From: JABMMZ01 sp040403495 | GTDB lineage: Bacteria; Bacteroidota; Bacteroidia; NS11-12g; UBA955 | Direction of reading: 5' to 3' | Length of the DNA stretch: 7,320 nucleotides | Assembly (NCBI GenBank): GCA_040403495.1 | Contig: JBBAKM010000051.1 | Span: forward strand, 1 to 7,320 | Shown here: one piece after another, positions 1 through 7,216 of the stretch | Layout of the letters: every line of letters starts with the position of its first letter | How positions within the stretch are numbered: the stretch's first letter is position 1 | The notes under the pieces: model-generated | The model's input: the letters and a program-made list of their open reading frames with translations, nothing else | Databases searched by the model: none | Told to the model about the DNA's origin: nothing | Made by a program: the position numbers and the translations under genes

Positions 1-39
1 TGGAATGTTAGGAGGGTAGCAAAATTTACATTTGGTTTT

Positions 40-42
40 TGA
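40..42 (+). other. In-frame TGA interrupting or bounding the first reading frame
   Basis: Frame 1 reads WNVRRVAKFTFGF before this TGA and IYPLAVPTRPDVRPF after it, while the other two forward frames carry stops by position 19. The stop lies directly after a run of five T (36-40) and just before a run of five C (48-52). Removing one T and adding one C would give FGFEYTPLAVPTRP with no stop, which reads like ordinary protein. That would need two homopolymer indels. Alternatives are a true nonsense mutation or the natural end of an upstream gene. Confidence 0.45.
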
Positions 43-1221
43 ATATACCCCCTTGCTGTCCCAACTAGGCCAGATGTTAGGCCTTTTTTAGCTTCGTTAA
101 AAGAGGGTAATTTAACTTATATAAATAGAACTGAGTTTGAATCGTCAAAGTATAAAGGATTGGGTATTCATGATGTCAAAATTGAAAAAGAAGTGGTTTA
201 TTTAGGTCTTACAAGCGGTGTTGTGAGAAGTAAATCTCCTATAGCGATAGTTAAAACCAATACTAGCTTTAGTGAAATGAAACACACCATTTATTCTTCA
301 AAAAAGCTTGAAAGAATAAATACTTTTCAGTTTTATAATTTGAAGAATGATACAATTGGTTTTGATGCAACAACAGGTAAGAGGTTATTTTATGATTTTA
401 TGGGAGGGAACCCAGTGAATTATCTTGATTTTAAAAAAACGATGGCAAGAAATTTTTTATTGGGTGACTGTAAGCGTGACAGTATTAGTGTTGAAAAAAA
501 TAAAGGTAAGTTTATCGAAAATCATACAAATGAGGTTTTTCAATCTAATGTTTATTCGCAAAATTCTAGCTTGAGAAAATGGGTGAATAATGAAGATATC
601 GAAGTTGTGATTTCAGAAAACATGACTCCTATTTACTCATCAAGTACTTCTTTTTCTAGAGGAATGGACGGTCAAACGACTACTCAATCAGTATCGACAT
701 TACTTGGATATTCATTTACCAATTTGCAAGTAAATATTAGAAATCATACAAAAGGTATTTCAAAGGTGTTTAGTGTTGATACTGTTTATGATATGAATGA
801 TTATGAGGATATCAGAGAGGTGTCAAAAAATCCTTTAAAATTTTATAACTTCGTATATGGGTCGGGGGAAGTTAATACAGAAAAGCATTCCACAATTACT
901 TTTGGAAATGACAGTCAGTTTTATGTAAGTTATTTGAATGGATTGAGTCGGTCATTAACAATAGTTCCTGTTAGTTTTGAAGGGTTAGGCGAAGAACAAA
1001 TAGTTAGTTTAGGAGAACCGTTAATAGATTCTAAAACCGATAAAGAAGTAGTTGCTTATTTTGAAAGTAAAGTTGTGGAAAGTTCTGTTTTTTCAATTAG
1101 ACCTATTTCAGATAAAGAGTTTTTGCTAATAGAGAAATCTTCTATTGGATATTTTCAGGGTTTAATGGGTTCTATCTTCAGCAGTTATAAAAATTTTAAG
1201 ATTTACAAAATGTTGTATTAG
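43..1221 (+). CDS. Hypothetical protein, 5' end uncertain or broken
   Basis: I do not recognise this protein. The frame is open from 43 to the TAG at 1219-1221 (392 codons). The only conventional start near the front is TTG at 160, giving 353 residues, and the first in-frame ATG is at 277. The 39 codons before 160 look like real protein (for example VPTRPDVRPFLASLKEGN), so the TTG is probably not the true start. The same frame is also open over 1-39, upstream of the TGA at 40-42. The gene may therefore begin outside the window and be interrupted, or the TGA may end a separate upstream gene whose tail KFTFGF resembles the last strand of a beta-barrel. The protein has no signal peptide in the visible part and no clear membrane segment. 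Alternating hydrophobic/polar stretches and many S, T and N residues suggest a beta-rich, possibly extracytoplasmic protein (inference). It converges on the barrel gene, 10 bp away. Confidence 0.7.
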   Translation: MYPLAVPTRPDVRPFLASLKEGNLTYINRTEFESSKYKGLGIHDVKIEKEVVYLGLTSGVVRSKSPIAIVKTNTSFSEMKHTIYSSKKLERINTFQFYNLKNDTIGFDATTGKRLFYDFMGGNPVNYLDFKKTMARNFLLGDCKRDSISVEKNKGKFIENHTNEVFQSNVYSQNSSLRKWVNNEDIEVVISENMTPIYSSSTSFSRGMDGQTTTQSVSTLLGYSFTNLQVNIRNHTKGISKVFSVDTVYDMNDYEDIREVSKNPLKFYNFVYGSGEVNTEKHSTITFGNDSQFYVSYLNGLSRSLTIVPVSFEGLGEEQIVSLGEPLIDSKTDKEVVAYFESKVVESSVFSIRPISDKEFLLIEKSSIGYFQGLMGSIFSSYKNFKIYKMLY

Positions 1222-1231
1222 CTTTCCTTGC

Positions 1232-2812
1232 CTAAAAAATAAGATAGTTGAGGCTTGCATTAAACTGATAGCTATTCGATAATCTGTTTGTTTTTGTCTT
1301 GCTTGAAGATGAAAGTGAACTAGTATGACTGAATATCGTCGTTTCTGCATCAGTAATTCGATAGTCAGAGTATGTGTTAATATTGATGTTAAAGTACAGA
1401 TTTTGACTTATGAATTTAAAATATCTTAACCCCAAGTTCATAAATATTGAATTATTGTTTTGATTGGTTTTGGCGTTGATTGATATAGTTTGTGATCTAA
1501 AAAAATTTGTTTCGTCCTTATTACTACTCAATCTAATGCCGGGGGAAGCCGTAAATGTTAAAAATGTCCTTGTGTTTGGTTGGAACAAGTATGACCAATT
1601 GCCCTCAAGTGTTAGGTTGTTTGTTAAATTATTGATTTCTGTGTTTTCGTTGATACTAATCCACGTTCCGGAACCAATACTATCCTTAAATTCATTCAAA
1701 GAGTTTTCATTAGATTGAAAACCGCTTAAGCTAAGGCCCCAAGATTTTTGAACTTTCAAACTACTTTGTTTGTAATTGTTGTAATTGATGTCAAACCCAT
1801 TTCTTAGGTTGAAGGCGTTATACTTTGATTTAAATTGGTAAGGTGAAAAGTTGTTTCTAAATTCTTTTTCTTCTCGATTTCTATTGCTGGTGTTTAAATT
1901 TGAGTTTAATACAAATTCCCATCGCTCGCCAGTATATCGTTGCAGTTGTGTAGCATACAGCCAATTGTCGTTTAATGTGGTGTAATATTTAGCTGCTTTT
2001 TCGGATGTTATGCCATTGTCTTTTAATACTTTGTCTAGCATTTCAATTTGGTCTATCAATCTAAATCTGAAATCAAGAAAACGGGTGTTTCTGATTTGTG
2101 TAACCTCCTTGGCAATATTTTCAATTTGCTCAGGACTTACGCCATTAATTCCTGCTTTTTCAATTAAATCAACAATTAAAAAGGTTGCCATAATAGGGTC
2201 GGTAACATACTCCAATCGGCCTTTACCTGCTCCAACGGATAAATTAAAATTTGTGTTTAATTCGTATCTATTGTTAGTCCTAGATTCTTGAATGGTCCCA
2301 TTATCCCTATATAAATTAGATCCATTCTGATTGTTTTTTGCAACACTTCCACCTCCACTTAATAAAAAGAAATTGTTTTGTTCATTGTAAAATCGATTGT
2401 GAATTTCAAAACCTAAATCTAATGAATTGTTGTTGTCTTTATTCAAATTGCTTGTTGTATCATTGTCTTTTCTAAAATCATTGTTCCTCGTAAAGCCTTT
2501 CCCAATGCCAATATGGGCATTGATGTATTGTTGTAATTTATTGGTGTTTACGTCCTGAAAATAATTTAATCTTCCTCTGCCATTAAAAGAAGAGTATGGG
2601 TTGGATTCACTCTCAATTGTTGGAGTAGTGTTGTTTAAATAGGTTATTTTTGAGTTTTCATAAACGCCTACGCTTTGGGTATTAAATTCAGTAGACAAGC
2701 CCCTCAATTTCTGAAAGCGGTACTTGTAATTGTTGAAATCGTAAGATTGAGAATAAAGGGATAAACTCCCTAATAAAATAGTGAGCAGGAAAATGGTGCT
2801 TGTTTTAGTCAT
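1232..2812 (-). CDS. Predicted outer-membrane beta-barrel protein with internal helical module
   Basis: The 526-residue protein starts with ATG at 2812 and has a clear signal peptide (residues 1-21, MTKTSTIFLLTILLGSLSLYS), which supports that start. Residues about 75-195 and 295-526 are rich in N, S, T and aromatic residues in alternating strand patterns such as NLYFNININTYSDY. The chain ends in LNYLIF, with a terminal Phe as expected of an outer-membrane barrel. Between these strand-rich parts, residues about 194-270 form a predicted helical segment opening with GAGKGRLEYVTD, followed by an amphipathic stretch with RNTRFLDFRFRLIDQIEMLD. I recall GxGR...VTD segments like this in other uncharacterised Bacteroidota envelope proteins, but I cannot verify the family name. 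Its role may be transport, adhesion or structure; the sequence does not decide. The gene stands alone on the minus strand and converges on the neighbouring plus-strand gene. No frameshift is visible. Confidence 0.85.
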   Translation of the reverse strand: MTKTSTIFLLTILLGSLSLYSQSYDFNNYKYRFQKLRGLSTEFNTQSVGVYENSKITYLNNTTPTIESESNPYSSFNGRGRLNYFQDVNTNKLQQYINAHIGIGKGFTRNNDFRKDNDTTSNLNKDNNNSLDLGFEIHNRFYNEQNNFFLLSGGGSVAKNNQNGSNLYRDNGTIQESRTNNRYELNTNFNLSVGAGKGRLEYVTDPIMATFLIVDLIEKAGINGVSPEQIENIAKEVTQIRNTRFLDFRFRLIDQIEMLDKVLKDNGITSEKAAKYYTTLNDNWLYATQLQRYTGERWEFVLNSNLNTSNRNREEKEFRNNFSPYQFKSKYNAFNLRNGFDINYNNYKQSSLKVQKSWGLSLSGFQSNENSLNEFKDSIGSGTWISINENTEINNLTNNLTLEGNWSYLFQPNTRTFLTFTASPGIRLSSNKDETNFFRSQTISINAKTNQNNNSIFMNLGLRYFKFISQNLYFNININTYSDYRITDAETTIFSHTSSLSSSSKTKTNRLSNSYQFNASLNYLIF

Positions 2813-2880
2813 GATTTTAAAAACGAAAAATAGAGATAATAATTGTATTTGTTGAAATTTTTTTTTGTAATATAATGTTT

Positions 2881-2900
2881 GATTTATTCAAAAATAAATC
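2881..2900. repeat. Perfect 8-bp inverted repeat, 4-nt loop
   Basis: GATTTATT at 2881-2888 and AATAAATC at 2893-2900 are exact reverse complements around CAAA. The repeat covers the candidate -7 box of the barrel gene, so it could be an operator or a weak hairpin at the very start of the transcript. It has no GC-rich stem and no T tail in either direction, so it does not look like an intrinsic terminator. Confidence 0.5.
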
Positions 2901-2914
2901 CCGTTTAGATTCAA
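2889..2914 (-). promoter_or_regulatory. Candidate Bacteroidota promoter for the barrel gene
   Basis: On the minus strand TATTTTTG (2896 to 2889) fits the Bacteroidota -7 consensus TAnnTTTG. A TTG at 2914-2912 could be the -33 element, but the 15-bp spacer is shorter than the usual 17-23. Transcription would start near 2881, leaving a leader of roughly 70 nt. In such AT-rich DNA chance matches are common, so this is weak. Confidence 0.3.
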
Positions 2915-2981
2915 TTAGATTAAAATTCTAAAATTATTAAAAGAAGGAATGTGTTTTATAGTCATCTGAACAAAAAAAACG

Positions 2982-3003
2982 CATTAACTATTTGGGGTTA
3001 ATG
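2982..3003. repeat. 7-bp inverted repeat abutting the long palindrome
   Basis: CATTAAC (2982-2988) and GTTAATG (2997-3003) are exact reverse complements with an 8-base loop containing GGGG. The right arm ends on the base immediately before the 38-bp palindrome, so two potential hairpins stand side by side. It may be part of the mobile palindromic unit or chance. Confidence 0.45.
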
Positions 3004-3041
3004 ATTCTTTAGAGACGCCATGCATGGCGTCTCTAAAGAAT
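3004..3041. repeat. REP-like perfect 38-bp palindrome, copy 1
   Basis: The sequence is an unbroken palindrome centred between 3022 and 3023; its left half reads ATTCTTTAGAGACGCCATG. The central 26 bp (3010-3035) recur exactly at 7191-7216, and both copies are followed by GAATTCCATT. The AGAGACG...CGTCTCT layout matches intergenic palindromes known from several bacterial phyla that accompany RAYT transposases. Single-stranded DNA or RNA from here would fold into a hairpin with a 17-18 bp stem. There is no T-run behind it, so it is better read as a REP element than as a terminator. The ATG in its right half is the first in-frame ATG of the transposase remnant. Confidence 0.85.
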
Positions 3042-3428
3042 TCCATTGCATATCTTCAACATATTGCCAATAATGAATGCTATAAAACTATTGTATTGCG
3101 CTCTGTTATGAATATTGAATTAAGTGAATTTTTGGTGATGCCAAACCATATTCATGGAATTATTATTTTTGGTATAAATGAATTTAATTCCACCTCCAAC
3201 AATGAAAACAGTAATAAGTTTGTATCACAATCCAAAAAATTGGCATCAATAATTCATGGTTATAAATCCGCTGTTACAACCAATGCGCAAAAAAAACAAT
3301 ATTGAATTTAATTGGCAAATCAATTATTGCAAATATATCATTCGTACAAGCGTTGATTATAAGCAAATATCAATTTATATTAAAACAATCCATTAAAATG
3401 GATTGATGATGGGTCTTATTTGTTCTAG
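3024..3428 (+). pseudogene. Decayed REP-associated tyrosine transposase (RAYT, IS200-like)
   Basis: RAYTs are single-domain HUH/Y1 transposases that cut and move REP palindromes as single-stranded DNA. The HUH motif is clear in FLVMPNHIHGIII, with histidines encoded at 3147-3149 and 3153-3155. Next come KKLASIIHGYKSAVT, then WQINYCKYIIR (from 3313), then NNPLKWIDDG (3384-3413) and a TAG at 3426-3428. These blocks match the usual C-terminal two thirds of the family in order. They lie in three segments. The first frame stops at 3303-3305 after an eight-A run (3289-3296), the middle segment is shifted by one base, and the frame returns near the A-run at 3382-3385. The N-terminal third is missing and is replaced by codons from the palindrome. 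From memory of the family, the position after SAVT that often carries Tyr (TKYAR-like) reads TNAQ here, so the catalytic tyrosine may also be lost. It is almost certainly inactive. Confidence 0.85.
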
Positions 3429-3498
3429 CGTTTTGAGGATTTTATTGTTTCAAATCAAAGAGTTTGTTTACAAAACTATGTTTTAATGTTTTTTATAT

Positions 3499-3506
3499 TA
3501 TATTTG
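3499..3506 (+). promoter_or_regulatory. Candidate -7 box of the T9SS substrate gene
   Basis: TATATTTG is an exact match to the Bacteroidota -7 consensus TAnnTTTG, 42 bp before the ATG, giving a leader of about 35-40 nt. No TTG lies at the usual -33 distance; the nearest upstream, at 3464-3466, is too far. No Shine-Dalgarno sequence precedes the ATG, which is normal in this phylum. Confidence 0.45.
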
Positions 3507-3548
3507 TTAAAGTAATTTATTTCCTCTCTTGTTTTTAATAAATTTGTT

Positions 3549-6500
3549 ATGAAAAAACTATTTTTATTATATTGTTTTTTTAGCATGATGATTGCATTAA
3601 ATGCCCAATTTGGCAATGTTTGGCCAATTGGCAAAATGCAAGGCATTGATTTTAATGGCAAAGAAGCTAAGTTAATAAAAACTGGAATTAATAATGATAG
3701 TATTTCAATAAATCCACTAAGATTTAATGAATCTCACACAAGTGCAATAAGTGATTGCAATGGAAAAATACTATTTTATACCAATGGAGTGGATATTTGG
3801 AATAAAAAAGATACCATAATGGACAACGGAAGATTAAAATTTTCTTTATGTTGTGCAGCAGCTTTAAATCGAAATTGTTTAATTATTCCAATTCCCCAAA
3901 AGCCGAACTTATATTATGTTTTCTACATGGTCAATCAAGAGTATCAGAAACCCTATTATAAAGAAAATAGTTTTTCTATGGCATTAGTAGATTTGAGTTT
4001 TAATGGTGGATTGGGTAAGGTTGTATTTAAAGATTCAATAGTTATGTCAGGGATAGGCGTTAGTTGCAATTTAACTTTTGCCAATCACAGCAACAATACA
4101 GATATTTGGCTTATAGTGTCAAAGAACCAAACTCAATTATTAAGTTTTAAAATTACAAGTTCAGGATTAAACAAAACACCTGTATTATCCAATGTAACTA
4201 CTTCATTTAGTTTAGGCAACAATGAGCCTACCCATGGTTTTATAAAAATGAATTCCGATTTTAACCGCTTGTTTACTTCAGGGGTACATCCCAATCATAA
4301 CAGCAATGGGCATGTGTTGCAATATGATTTCAACAGAACAACGGGCAGTTTTAGTAATGAAAAAACATTAGTGGCTCACAATGAATTTAAAAATGAACTT
4401 TGTATTAATCTAGCCATCTCTCCAAACGATTCTTTTATATACATCACCACAGAGCCTTGGACTGGCTATACAGGCAACTTTTTTGGAAGAATTTTACAAT
4501 ACAATTTATATACAAACAGAAAACAATTTGTTCGGAATTTTCCTTTACCAAAAGGTTATCCAAAAGGCGGTGGTCCTAATGGAAGATATGGCATGCAAAC
4601 TGCCCCAGATGGCAAAATCTATGTTTTTTTGTTAAATAAAATACATCGCATCAATTTTCCTAACAAAAGAGGCAATGCCTGTCAGGTGGCTTATTGGGAT
4701 AGCCTGCAATTTATGAATTATTCAAGTTGCGGACCTTTTGACAGCACTGAATTAGATGGTGGTTCTCTTTATAAATATGGTTGGGGTGCAAATGATTTAA
4801 CTATTTACTCTCTCCCCAACACTTATTCTCCAGAGTATAAACTCTTTTTTTCTGCAAGCACAGATGCCAATCCCTGCACAGATACCACTTCAATCACTTA
4901 CCTAGGCGATAGTTCGTTTTATAAATTGGTATGGTATTTTGGAGATGGAGATAGTTTGGTGCAAAATTATCCCAACATCAAAACCGGTATGAAAATAAAA
5001 CATCGTTATCAGCAAGATGGTTTTTATGAGGTGCGGCTAAAAAGTTATCATGCTGTGTGTAACCGCATTAAAGAATACACGGATAGTTTGTTGATTAAAA
5101 AACAGCCTCTAATTCAGTCATTCAATCTTTCACAAGAACATGGTTGTAATGTAGATACTCTTTTGTTAAATGCATCATTTAAAGATGCACACCAACTCGT
5201 TTGTCAATGGAATAATCTTAAAAAAGATACTTTTACTATTTATCAAAATCAATTATCGACTCATCAATCCTATTTTAATGAACAAAAACAGCATTTAACC
5301 TTCAAATTACTTTCAACTAATGGGTGCTTCTCTATTTTTAAAGACAGTTTTACTTCTGTATTCAATCCCAAACCAAAACCAATTATTTTAATCAATCAAG
5401 ACACATTTAGTGTTTTAAAATCAAACAATATAAATCATATTTTCAAGCAATGTGAGCCTGCCTCTTACCATATTAAAGACCACAACAGCAGTACTCAAAA
5501 CATTTGGCTTTATAATAATCAAGATAGTGTTTTAGGTACAAATAACGAATTTAATTTTGTTAACTTTCACAACAATCAAGGTTTTTCAAGCACCCGCCAA
5601 TACATTACTAAAAGTATCAACCAATTCAATTGCTACAACCTTGATACTTTTTATACCCAAACCTATCCTAAACCAATTGCCAATTTTAATTTATTGAAAG
5701 ATAGCCAATGTTTGAGAGGCAATCAATTTGAATTTGTAAATCAAAGTCAATACAATGGAAATTCAGACAGTTTGGTTTTCAATACTTATTGGAATCAAAA
5801 CCATCAAAATCAAACTTTAAACACAAGAATAAATGATACAGGCAGTCATCATTTTAAGGCAATTGTAAAAGGGGAGTTTTTCTGTTCAGATACATTTGAG
5901 CAAACCATAACAGTGTTGCCTCATCCTGAATCTAAATTTGAAATTAAAGAGCAACAAGCCTGTTTAAACAATAATTTAACAACCCTACAAATCAATTCAA
6001 ATGATATTTATACAATCAATTGGGGTAATGCTGCAATCAATAACTTAACTCAACATACTTATAACTCAGCAGGTGTTTTTAATATTTTTGCTATTGCCAA
6101 AAACGAATTCAATTGCTTGGATACTTCAAGTATTCAAACAGAAGTCTTTAGACATCCAATCAGCAATTTTAGTTTGTCAAGTGAAAGTGTTTGCCTAAAT
6201 CAACAACCAGTTTTGCTCAACACCAATACACAATTTAATAATTTAAACGTTGTTAAACAAAGTTTTTATATAAACGAACTAAAACACATTGAAAAAACGA
6301 ACAACTTTTTCGAAAATCTTACTTTTGATGAACCCAATACATATCTATTAAAATTAACATCCCAAACTGATAAAGGCTGTAAAGATTCAATAGAAAAAAC
6401 TATTGAAATTAAACCATTGCCAAATTTTGATGTTGATTTTAATAAAACGATTTGTTTTGGAGATAAATTGCCAATAAACCTAAAGTGGCAAAACAACGAA

Positions 6501-7193
6501 ATCAATGAATTTAAAACCGTTTTCAATGGGAATAACATCATTTTAAATGTAGAAAACTCTAGTAATAATGATGTATTAAAGCTTAATCCAACATCAATAA
6601 ACACTTACAATACAAACATTGTTGCAGTTGGCAAAAATACTTGTGAGCAAACTAAAAACATCACTTTTGAGGTAGCTGCTCTGCCAATTGCTGATTTTTC
6701 TTTTAGAAAAACAGAAACCAAAGAAAACGCCATTGTGTTTCAAATGAACAACCAAAGCCAGAGAGCCAATGAATACAATTGGCAATTTAATCTGAATGGA
6801 ATATGGCAAACCAACACAGAAAAAGAACCACAGATTGAATTTAATGACACGGGCAAAGCAAAAGCATATCTGTATGTAAAAGACCAAAACGGTTGCGAGG
6901 ATAGTATTTCTAAAATGATGTTGGTATATCCAAGTTTTGTGTTCTTTTTTCCTGAAGCCATTTCAGCAAACAATGATGGATTAAATGAAACATTTAAAGT
7001 CAGTTCACCTTATTTTATTAAAAATTACCATTTAGAAATTTTCAATCGTTGGGGTCAAAAGATATTAGAAACCAAAAACCCCAATCATGTTTGGCAACCT
7101 GAATTTGAAGGTGTTTATATTTACAGAGCAAAAGTTCAAGATTTGGATAATAAAATAAAAAATCATAGCGGAACCATTACGGTATTGAAGTAG
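3549..7193 (+). CDS. T9SS type B sorting domain protein with PKD/Ig-like repeats
   Basis: This 1214-residue secreted or surface protein is probably exported by the Sec pathway and then by the type IX secretion system. The signal peptide is residues 1-19 (MKKLFLLYCFFSMMIALNA, then QFG), which fixes the start. Residues about 20-430 resemble the propeller-type N-terminal region common in such Bacteroidota proteins: NVWPIGKMQGIDFN, then AISDCNGKILFYTNG (about 66-80), AISPNDSFIYIT (about 289-300) and MQTAPDGKIYV (about 349-359). A PKD domain follows, with WYFGDGDS at 462-469 and HRYQQDGFYEVRL. Further degenerate Ig/PKD-like units run to about 1120, marked by cysteines at 504, 593, 695, 779, 856, 944, 1032 and 1116, several in GCxDS or CxDT contexts. 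Residues about 1130-1214 are a type B sorting domain (gliding motility-associated C-terminal domain, TIGR04131 type): FFPEAISANNDGLNETF, IFNRWGQKI (N at 1166) and a final GTITVLK. The domain set suggests adhesion or matrix binding, and no catalytic motif is visible. The TAG stop lies inside a REP-like palindrome. Confidence 0.92.
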   Translation: MKKLFLLYCFFSMMIALNAQFGNVWPIGKMQGIDFNGKEAKLIKTGINNDSISINPLRFNESHTSAISDCNGKILFYTNGVDIWNKKDTIMDNGRLKFSLCCAAALNRNCLIIPIPQKPNLYYVFYMVNQEYQKPYYKENSFSMALVDLSFNGGLGKVVFKDSIVMSGIGVSCNLTFANHSNNTDIWLIVSKNQTQLLSFKITSSGLNKTPVLSNVTTSFSLGNNEPTHGFIKMNSDFNRLFTSGVHPNHNSNGHVLQYDFNRTTGSFSNEKTLVAHNEFKNELCINLAISPNDSFIYITTEPWTGYTGNFFGRILQYNLYTNRKQFVRNFPLPKGYPKGGGPNGRYGMQTAPDGKIYVFLLNKIHRINFPNKRGNACQVAYWDSLQFMNYSSCGPFDSTELDGGSLYKYGWGANDLTIYSLPNTYSPEYKLFFSASTDANPCTDTTSITYLGDSSFYKLVWYFGDGDSLVQNYPNIKTGMKIKHRYQQDGFYEVRLKSYHAVCNRIKEYTDSLLIKKQPLIQSFNLSQEHGCNVDTLLLNASFKDAHQLVCQWNNLKKDTFTIYQNQLSTHQSYFNEQKQHLTFKLLSTNGCFSIFKDSFTSVFNPKPKPIILINQDTFSVLKSNNINHIFKQCEPASYHIKDHNSSTQNIWLYNNQDSVLGTNNEFNFVNFHNNQGFSSTRQYITKSINQFNCYNLDTFYTQTYPKPIANFNLLKDSQCLRGNQFEFVNQSQYNGNSDSLVFNTYWNQNHQNQTLNTRINDTGSHHFKAIVKGEFFCSDTFEQTITVLPHPESKFEIKEQQACLNNNLTTLQINSNDIYTINWGNAAINNLTQHTYNSAGVFNIFAIAKNEFNCLDTSSIQTEVFRHPISNFSLSSESVCLNQQPVLLNTNTQFNNLNVVKQSFYINELKHIEKTNNFFENLTFDEPNTYLLKLTSQTDKGCKDSIEKTIEIKPLPNFDVDFNKTICFGDKLPINLKWQNNEINEFKTVFNGNNIILNVENSSNNDVLKLNPTSINTYNTNIVAVGKNTCEQTKNITFEVAALPIADFSFRKTETKENAIVFQMNNQSQRANEYNWQFNLNGIWQTNTEKEPQIEFNDTGKAKAYLYVKDQNGCEDSISKMMLVYPSFVFFFPEAISANNDGLNETFKVSSPYFIKNYHLEIFNRWGQKILETKNPNHVWQPEFEGVYIYRAKVQDLDNKIKNHSGTITVLK

Positions 7194-7216
7194 AGACGCC
7201 ATGCATGGCGTCTCTA
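7191..7216. repeat. REP-like perfect 26-bp palindrome, copy 2
   Basis: The palindrome has the left half TAGAGACGCCATG and is identical to the central 26 bp of the copy at 3004-3041. With the preceding G it begins GTAG (7190-7193), the tetranucleotide that classical REP elements carry at the foot of the hairpin and that RAYT proteins recognise. Its first three bases are the TAG stop of the T9SS gene. As RNA it would form a strong 3' hairpin with no U-tract, so it could stabilise the mRNA end rather than terminate transcription (inference). Confidence 0.85.

Noticed and set aside
1464..2291. Plus-strand open frames inside the barrel gene
   Set aside because: They are shadows of the minus-strand gene, which has a signal peptide and barrel-like composition over its whole length.
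3024..3305. An intact 93-residue protein gene
   Set aside because: It is only the middle part of a RAYT. Its start comes from the palindrome, and its stop arises from a frameshift, because family-conserved sequence continues in another frame.
3539..3546. A second TAnnTTTG match (TAAATTTG)
   Set aside because: It ends two bases before the ATG, so transcription would start at or after the start codon.
3623..3632. Palindrome GCCAATTGGC
   Set aside because: It is a short palindrome within coding sequence just after the signal peptide, and the codons explain it.
7191..7216. Reading copy 2 as an intrinsic terminator of the T9SS gene
   Set aside because: The stem is strong but no T-run follows, and the same core occurs at 3010-3035 where no gene ends. 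A REP element fits better.
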